From assembly GCA_025360455.1 (NCBI GenBank), contig JANYCF010000063.1:1-55277 (forward strand): 55,277 nucleotides of DNA. The letters are read 5' to 3'. The translations under genes and the position numbers were made by a program. The DNA comes from Opitutaceae bacterium (GTDB lineage: Bacteria > Verrucomicrobiota > Verrucomicrobiia > Opitutales > Opitutaceae). The notes beneath the pieces were generated by a model that was not told the origin of the DNA, did not search any database, and saw only the letters and a list, made by a program, of their open reading frames with translations. This document shows positions 50,131 through 55,277 of this stretch, piece after piece. The first letter of the stretch is position 1; each line of letters starts with the position of its first letter.

Positions 50131-51549
50131 ATGACTACCGATACGGACAATCATCGCGCGACGCTGGCCACCGACAAAGTAAGTTTTGGAGAAAAACTGG
50201 CGTTTGGCGTGGGCACCTTACCGGTATTTTACGCCATCGCCGGAGTCGGCAGCTTTACCATCCCGGTCTATCAGATGACGCTAAAGCTCGATCCCGTGCT
50301 GGTCGGCGTGGCGCTTTCCCTTCCCCGTTTTCTCGATGCCATCATCGATCCGATCATGGGACGGATTTCCGACAACACCCATTCGCGCTGGGGTCGGCGT
50401 AAGCCCTACATCGTCTGCGGTGCGATTCTCCAGGCGCTATTTTTCGGAATCATCTGGATGGTGCCCACCACCTGGAGCAATCCGGCCATTGCGACCTATC
50501 TGGTCAGTAGCCTGATGCTGTTTTATGTCGGGTACACCATCTACTCGGTGCCGTACAACAGCGTCGGATATGAGATGACTCCCGACTACAATGAACGCAC
50601 CAATGTCTGGGCCTTCTCCTCGTTTTTCAACAAGATCGGCGAATTAAGCTACAGTTGGATTTTCCCTCTTACCACGTTGGCGATCTTCGGCTCGGTCATG
50701 CACGGCGTTCAAATCATCGGCTGGATCGTCGCTCTCGTTATTCTTGGCGGCATGGGTATCCTCCCCGGTCTCTTCGTGAAGGAGCGCTATTTCAAAAAAG
50801 CAGTGAAGCAGGAGAAGGTTCAGATTTGGCCCGCCTTGAAAGCGGCAACCGCCAATCGCGCCTTCATGCTGCTGGTCGGACTCACCGCGTTGCAGATCGG
50901 GGCCGGAATGCTGGCCAGCAACATCGATTTCTATCTGATCGTCTACTACATGTTCGGCGGCGATGTGGCGCAGGGGGCAGTATGGAAAGGCCTTCTTTCC
51001 TCGAGCTATGCCGTCCTGGGCATCATCTGGATTTTCCCGATCACCTGGCTGGCCAACCGCCACGGGAAACACGTCACCCTCGCCCTCAGCTTCGCCCTCG
51101 TACTGGTCGGAGCTGCGGGGAAATGGTTTCTTTATACGCCGGGCCATCCCTGGAAAATCCTCTTCGATTGCCTGCTCTGCGGCCCCGTCTGGGTAGCCAT
51201 CAACACGCTGTCGCGCTCGATGCTCGCTGATATTTGCGACGATGATGAACTGCGCCACGGCTTGCGACGCGAAGGTGTGTTCGGGGCCCTGTTCTCCTGG
51301 GTGGAAAAAACCGGCTACTCCTTCGCCTTCCTGGGCGCGATGATCACGCTGAAACTCACCGGCTTTAACGCCGCGAATCCCGGCGGCGCTCAGACCCCCG
51401 AAACCATTCTCTCGATGCGCCTGGTGTTGACGCTTTCAACCGCTGCCTGGGCCATTGCCGCACTTGTGATTCTCTATTTTTATCCGCTGAACCGCAAACG
51501 CGCGTATGAAATCCGCGATGCGCTCGAAGCCCGGCGCGGCAAAGTCTAA
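50131..51549 (+). CDS. Glycoside/cation symporter, GPH (MelB-like) family
   Basis: This 472-residue inner-membrane sugar transporter has 12 helices. GPH signatures are clear: LPRFLDAIIDPIMGRISDNTHSRWGRRKPYI in the first half, and VPYNSVGYEMTPDYNERTN after it. The aspartate pair in the first motif is part of the cation and sugar site in MelB. It probably carries galactose-containing disaccharides or short oligosaccharides released by GH53 into the cytoplasm for the GH2 gene 82 bases downstream. An operator-like site precedes it, suggesting LacI-type control. Confidence 0.93.
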   Translation: MTTDTDNHRATLATDKVSFGEKLAFGVGTLPVFYAIAGVGSFTIPVYQMTLKLDPVLVGVALSLPRFLDAIIDPIMGRISDNTHSRWGRRKPYIVCGAILQALFFGIIWMVPTTWSNPAIATYLVSSLMLFYVGYTIYSVPYNSVGYEMTPDYNERTNVWAFSSFFNKIGELSYSWIFPLTTLAIFGSVMHGVQIIGWIVALVILGGMGILPGLFVKERYFKKAVKQEKVQIWPALKAATANRAFMLLVGLTALQIGAGMLASNIDFYLIVYYMFGGDVAQGAVWKGLLSSSYAVLGIIWIFPITWLANRHGKHVTLALSFALVLVGAAGKWFLYTPGHPWKILFDCLLCGPVWVAINTLSRSMLADICDDDELRHGLRREGVFGALFSWVEKTGYSFAFLGAMITLKLTGFNAANPGGAQTPETILSMRLVLTLSTAAWAIAALVILYFYPLNRKRAYEIRDALEARRGKV

Positions 51550-51594
51550 TCGCCCACCATTCTTCCCCTCTTCCTGTGCTTAAAATTTCAATCA

Positions 51595-51621
51595 GTTTTA
51601 TTTTTAATAAAACAAATTACT
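51595..51621. promoter_or_regulatory. Operator-like site O3 before the cytoplasmic GH2 gene
   Basis: GTTTTATT-TTT-AATAAAAC is a perfect inverted repeat (51595-51613). Its right half continues as AATAAAACAAATTACT, close to O2. It sits between the symporter stop and the GH2 ATG at 51632. A weak terminator for the symporter is the alternative reading. Confidence 0.45.
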
Positions 51622-51631
51622 CATCGGTTAC

Positions 51632-53965
51632 ATGACCCCATTCATCGCCCTCGCTCATTCGTGGAATTTCCGGCGCCTCTCCGCGTCGGAGTGTGCCACT
51701 GACGCCTGGTCGGTGGTCAATCTGCCGCACAGTCCGTTTGTCGCTGATCTCGATGGCCGGCAGCATTGGTTCGGGGATTGCGAATACCAGCGTTCAATTA
51801 CTTTACCGCCGAATGCGCTGCACGGCCGTTGTACTCTTTTCATCGGCGCGGCGATGCACTCCGCCATCGTCTTGATTGACGGTGCCGAGCTGGGCCGACA
51901 CACGGGCGGCTTCCTGCCTTTCGAGATCGATCTCACCGCAGCGCTGCGTGATGGCCGCCCTCATTCGCTCACGCTGCAACTGGATAACCGCGACAACCCC
52001 GACGTGCCACCGGGAAAGCCGTACGCTGATTTGGATTTCTGCTGGTATGGCGGGCTCTACCGTCACGCCGAACTACGCTGTTACCCCGAGCTCCATATTA
52101 CCGAGGCCAACGGTGCGGGGGAAATTGCCGGTGGCGGGGTATTCGTCCGCACGCTCACCGCTTCGGAAACCGCTGCCACGATCAGCGTCAAAACCCACGT
52201 GCGCAATTCCGGTGCGACGGAGAAAACTTTTTCCTGCGCCGTCGAACTACAGTGCGGAACCAACGTCGTGGCTCAAGGCAAGTCCGGCATGCTTAAGCTC
52301 GCCCCAGGCGCATCCGCTCATGTCGAAATGGAAATTCAGATCGCTCACCCCGCGCTCTGGCAAATCGACTCGCCCACGCTGCATCACGCGCACGTTTCGT
52401 TACGCTCCCCCGAGGGAGATGTCAGCGAAACCCACTCCGTGCGTTTCGGTATTCGGCGGATTGCGTTCTCCCGCTCGGGCGGATTCACGCTCAATGGGCA
52501 ACGTCTCCGTCTCCGCGGCACCAATCGCCATCAGGAATATCCGCGCGTCGGCTACGCCGTGCCCGCCGCCGCCCAGCGCCGGGACGCACGCCGGATCAAA
52601 GAGGCAGGCTTCGACTACGTGCGTCTGGCTCACTATCCCCAGTCACCCGACTTCCTCGACGCCTGCGATGAACTCGGGATCGTGGTGATGAATTGCATTC
52701 CCGGCTGGCAGTTCATGGGCGGCGATACTTTTCGCGCTGCCTGCGTCCAGAACGCCCGCGAATTGATCCGTCGCGATCGCAACCATCCCTGCGTGGTGCT
52801 GTGGGAACTGTCGCTCAATGAAACCGAAATGGACGAGGCCTTCATGGCTCGAATGCATACCGCCGGTCACGAAGAATTTCCCGGCGATCAGATGTTCACC
52901 TGTGGCTGGCAGGATTTCTACGATGTTTATATTCACTCGCGGCAACATGGGGAAATCCACAGCTGGCAGCATGGCGACAAAGCCCTGGTCATCGCCGAAT
53001 ATGGCGACTGGGAATTCTACGCCTCCAATCATGGTTTTGACCAGAAGACGGGGGCCGGAATATTTTCCGAGTGGAGTCATGGGCGCCAACTCCGGGCCGC
53101 CGGCGAGCGCGGCCTGCGCCAGCAATCCACCAACCACATCGTCGCGCTGAACGATACCCTGAGCTCACCCGCCGTGCTCAATGGCCAGTGGTCGATGTTC
53201 GATTACGCCCGAGGCTACGATCCGAAGCGGGCCGCGTGCGGCATCATGGATATTTTCCGACTGCCAAAATTCTCCTATTATTTCTACCGCAGTCAGCGTC
53301 ATCCTGCGGAAGGCAACGCGTACTGGAGTGGCGGCCCCATGGTGTTCATCGCATCCTACTGGACCGCCGCCTCGGACTTGCGCGTGCGGGTTTTCAGTAA
53401 TTGCGAGCAGGTCGAACTCAAGCACAACGACAGGCTACTCGGCCGCCACCCACCGTCCCAAGCGTGGATGATGCAATATCTGCCGCATCCGCCATTCGTG
53501 TTCGAAGTACCCGCCTTTACCCCGGGAACACTGGAAGCCACGGCCTTTATTAACGGCAAAGTTTCGGCTACCCACCAAATCGCAACTCCTGGTGAGCCCG
53601 TGCGCCTCGTACTCATCATTGAAACCCTGACGATCACGGCGGCGTCGGGCGAACCCGATGTCCTGATCGCCCATGCCAAAGTCGTCGATGCCAACGGCAC
53701 GTTGTGCGTGGGTGATTTCTGTGCGATCATGTTTTCGATCGAGGGCGGGGCAGAAATCATCGGGCCAACCAGCCTCGCGGCAGAAGCCGGCATCGCTTCG
53801 GTGGTGTTACGATTGCCGGCTGATTGCACCGTCCTCACGTTGCGCGCAATGCGTAATGAAGCCCACCAGAGCTTTGGCGCCAGCAGCACATGGCGTCATC
53901 CTTCGAAGAATCAATCGGTCCTTGCGGCATCGGCTTCACCGATTCCCCAAGGAGCTATTCGATGA
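51632..53965 (+). CDS. Cytoplasmic glycoside hydrolase family 2, probable beta-galactosidase
   Basis: This 777-residue GH2 enzyme has no signal peptide. It has a sugar-binding domain (about 10-155), an Ig-like domain (about 160-275) and a TIM barrel with RLRLRGTNRHQEYPRVGYAV. The acid/base is Glu397 in NHPCVVLWELSLNETEM; the usual WSLGNE is altered to WELSLNE. The likely nucleophile is Glu456 in ALVIAEYGDWE. C-terminal Ig-like domains follow. Its place directly after the GPH symporter and next to a GH53 galactanase suggests it removes galactose from imported galacto-oligosaccharides. An operator-like dyad lies just before its start. Confidence 0.9.
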   Translation: MTPFIALAHSWNFRRLSASECATDAWSVVNLPHSPFVADLDGRQHWFGDCEYQRSITLPPNALHGRCTLFIGAAMHSAIVLIDGAELGRHTGGFLPFEIDLTAALRDGRPHSLTLQLDNRDNPDVPPGKPYADLDFCWYGGLYRHAELRCYPELHITEANGAGEIAGGGVFVRTLTASETAATISVKTHVRNSGATEKTFSCAVELQCGTNVVAQGKSGMLKLAPGASAHVEMEIQIAHPALWQIDSPTLHHAHVSLRSPEGDVSETHSVRFGIRRIAFSRSGGFTLNGQRLRLRGTNRHQEYPRVGYAVPAAAQRRDARRIKEAGFDYVRLAHYPQSPDFLDACDELGIVVMNCIPGWQFMGGDTFRAACVQNARELIRRDRNHPCVVLWELSLNETEMDEAFMARMHTAGHEEFPGDQMFTCGWQDFYDVYIHSRQHGEIHSWQHGDKALVIAEYGDWEFYASNHGFDQKTGAGIFSEWSHGRQLRAAGERGLRQQSTNHIVALNDTLSSPAVLNGQWSMFDYARGYDPKRAACGIMDIFRLPKFSYYFYRSQRHPAEGNAYWSGGPMVFIASYWTAASDLRVRVFSNCEQVELKHNDRLLGRHPPSQAWMMQYLPHPPFVFEVPAFTPGTLEATAFINGKVSATHQIATPGEPVRLVLIIETLTITAASGEPDVLIAHAKVVDANGTLCVGDFCAIMFSIEGGAEIIGPTSLAAEAGIASVVLRLPADCTVLTLRAMRNEAHQSFGASSTWRHPSKNQSVLAASASPIPQGAIR

Positions 53966-53999
53966 CTTCGGAATATGGGAGAACAGCCAAATCCGGTGT

Positions 54000-55022
54000 T
54001 CACTTAAAAGCGTCAAGCGCGGCGCTCGGGCGGCCATTTTTGCGGAACGCACCTTTGGTGTAGCCTTCCCAATTATCATGGCATTCCGGCTCCCAGTAAA
54101 ACACGCCCAGCCCTTTGCCATTCGCGACCGACTTGGTTTTGGCCATGACGTCGGTTAAAAACGCCTTGGCTCTGGATTCGTCGTCCACCTCGATCCCAAC
54201 CTCCGTGAGCATGACCTCTTTGCCGTAGCGGGCCACCATGTCGTTCATGTTGTCGAAACACTGCCGGACAAAATCCTTTCCATCCTTCAGCTCGGGGTAG
54301 AGCGACATGCCGATGACATCAAACTTGGCTCCATGGGCGGTCAGGCCATCAAACATCCAGCGGAACATTTTACTATCATAGCCATTGGAAATATGGACGA
54401 TCACTTTGGCGTCCGGAAACACCGCCTTCACAGCGGCGTGGCCGCTGTTTATCAACGCGGCGAAGTTCGCCATGCTCTTCGACGCTCGACCCTCTGGCCA
54501 CAACATGCCGTCGTTGGTTTCATTCCCCACCTGCACCCATTCCGGCGTGACCCCGGCATTCTTCAGCGCCGTGAGCACCGCCGTGGTGTGGCTCGCGACG
54601 TCAGTTACCAATTGGCTGATGTCGTGCTTTTTCCAAGCCGCCGGTTTGTTCTGTTTGCCCGGGTCGGCCCACCAAGCGCTGTAGTGAAAATCGATCATGA
54701 TCCGGAAGCCCATATCTTTCGCGCGCACCGCCATCTTGACCACATCAGCCTGGCCGCACCACCCCTCGGCCGGATTCACCCACACGCGGAGCCGGATCGA
54801 GTTCATGCCACAGCCTTGGAGAACCTGCAGACAGTCTTGCCGAACATCCTTGGCGTTATAAAAATTCACTCCTCTGCTCTCCATCTGGGAGAGCCAGCCG
54901 ACATCCGCGCCCTTGGCAAAATCCGCGGCGTGACCGGAGACGGCGAAAAAAACAGCCCCACTGGCGAGTACGATCTTGATCCACTGAGTGATCGCCGGAA
55001 CGAATTTTGAAACGAAGTGCAT
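54000..55022 (-). CDS. Secreted arabinogalactan endo-beta-1,4-galactanase, GH53
   Basis: This 340-residue enzyme cuts beta-1,4-galactan. It has a signal peptide (about 1-33, IVLASGAVFFAVSGHAADF), then a single GH53 barrel: FAKGADVGWLSQMESRGVNF, LRVWVNPAEGW and IMIDFHYSAWWADPGKQ. The acid/base is Glu168 in WVQVGNETNDGMLWPEG, followed by VIGMSLYPEL, and the nucleophile is Glu274 in VMLTEVGIEVD. It converges on the GH2 gene, ending 34 bases from it. An operator-like site lies 90 bases upstream. The family and motif match leave little doubt of the activity. Confidence 0.95.
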   Translation of the reverse strand: MHFVSKFVPAITQWIKIVLASGAVFFAVSGHAADFAKGADVGWLSQMESRGVNFYNAKDVRQDCLQVLQGCGMNSIRLRVWVNPAEGWCGQADVVKMAVRAKDMGFRIMIDFHYSAWWADPGKQNKPAAWKKHDISQLVTDVASHTTAVLTALKNAGVTPEWVQVGNETNDGMLWPEGRASKSMANFAALINSGHAAVKAVFPDAKVIVHISNGYDSKMFRWMFDGLTAHGAKFDVIGMSLYPELKDGKDFVRQCFDNMNDMVARYGKEVMLTEVGIEVDDESRAKAFLTDVMAKTKSVANGKGLGVFYWEPECHDNWEGYTKGAFRKNGRPSAALDAFK

Positions 55023-55100
55023 AAGACAAGGGATGTTTCAGCGGGCCTACGGCTACCACTGAAGGAAATTACAGGGCCTGCTTTATATATATAGTCAAGT

Positions 55101-55128
55101 GTATGATTATTCATCATACTGTTTTATT
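55101..55128. promoter_or_regulatory. Operator-like region O4 upstream of GH53
   Basis: Two overlapping signals are seen. GTATGAT-N5-ATCATAC (55101-55119) is a perfect 7-base inverted repeat. CATCATACTGTTTTATT (55112-55128) matches the reverse complement of O1 at about 12 of 17 positions. The region is AT-rich and 79-106 bases before the GH53 ATG. Confidence 0.45.
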
Positions 55129-55165
55129 TCTCTTCGCTGTTTCAACTGGCCGTGGATTCGGCATG

Positions 55166-55240
55166 GCGTAGCCACAGGCCTCCGTGCCTGTGGTCCGGAA
55201 ACGTGTGCCCAACTCGTCAGGCAGGGACGCCTGCCGCTAC
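55166..55240. repeat. Family F palindromic repeat at the right edge
   Basis: GGCGTAGCCACAGG and, inverted, CGCCTGCCGCTAC bound the element. The inner hairpin CCACAGGC-CTCCGT-GCCTGTGG is perfect. It lies upstream of GH53; no other copy was seen in this window. Confidence 0.6.
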
Positions 55241-55277
55241 TCCGAACGGATTCAACGTAGGTGCAACAAGAGGGCTC

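Noticed and set aside
1-55277. CRISPR arrays, prophage or complete insertion sequences
   Set aside because: No regularly spaced direct repeats, phage structural genes or transposase frames were found; the repeats present are short palindromes.

Overview
The window looks like the chromosome of a GC-rich Gram-negative bacterium, most likely a Verrucomicrobiota member close to Opitutaceae. That placement is inference. It rests on SusD-less TonB receptors with FecI/FecR partners, tandem CRTAC1/VCBS proteins, LacI-type regulators, abundant glycoside hydrolases and a very high density of short palindromic repeats. No ribosomal RNA, CRISPR array, prophage or transposase gene was seen.

Layout. (1) 1-9933, plus strand: the membrane half of respiratory complex I (3' part of nuoH, nuoJ, nuoK, nuoL, two tandem nuoM genes, nuoN). 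nuoI is not between nuoH and nuoJ. Almost every intergenic gap in this cluster is swollen by repeat elements. (2) 10020-14754: a GT-C membrane glycosyltransferase, a BON lipoprotein, a COQ7-like di-iron protein and an Fsr-type exporter. (3) 15008-20093, minus strand: six genes joined by five successive 4-base ATGA overlaps (MarR, 3beta-HSD/OleD-like reductase, GT21-like glycosyltransferase, KAS III-like synthase, metallo-beta-lactamase-fold hydrolase, PAP2/IPC-synthase-like membrane enzyme). It has the look of an uncharacterised glycolipid or lipid-like pathway and is the best candidate for an undescribed system here. A tRNA-Leu(UAG) lies just upstream. (4) 20640-28513, minus strand: an ECF sigma factor, its FecR anti-sigma factor, an STN-domain TonB receptor and a secreted GH2 enzyme. 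(5) 28661-31762: phosphatidylserine decarboxylase, a YqhD-like aldehyde reductase and a Doc-like toxin/antitoxin pair. (6) 31919-55022: a probable beta-1,4-galactan locus with a LacI regulator, VCBS and TPR proteins, a second TonB receptor, two 1.2-kresidue CRTAC1 paralogues, a GT-C-like membrane protein, a GPH sugar symporter, a cytoplasmic GH2 and a secreted GH53 galactanase.

How the genes may work together. In region 6, GH53 would cut galactan outside the cytoplasm, TonB2 would take fragments across the outer membrane, the GPH symporter would carry them into the cytoplasm and the cytoplasmic GH2 would release galactose. Related AT-rich operator-like sequences lie upstream of TonB2, the symporter, the cytoplasmic GH2 and GH53, and may be bound by the LacI protein. 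In region 4 the TonB receptor probably senses its ligand and signals through FecR to the sigma factor.

The other notable layer is the repeats. At least five palindromic families recur. Members of two of them lie in frame inside protein-coding genes: the second nuoM, the signal-peptide region of one CRTAC1 gene, and the same linker of both CRTAC1 genes.
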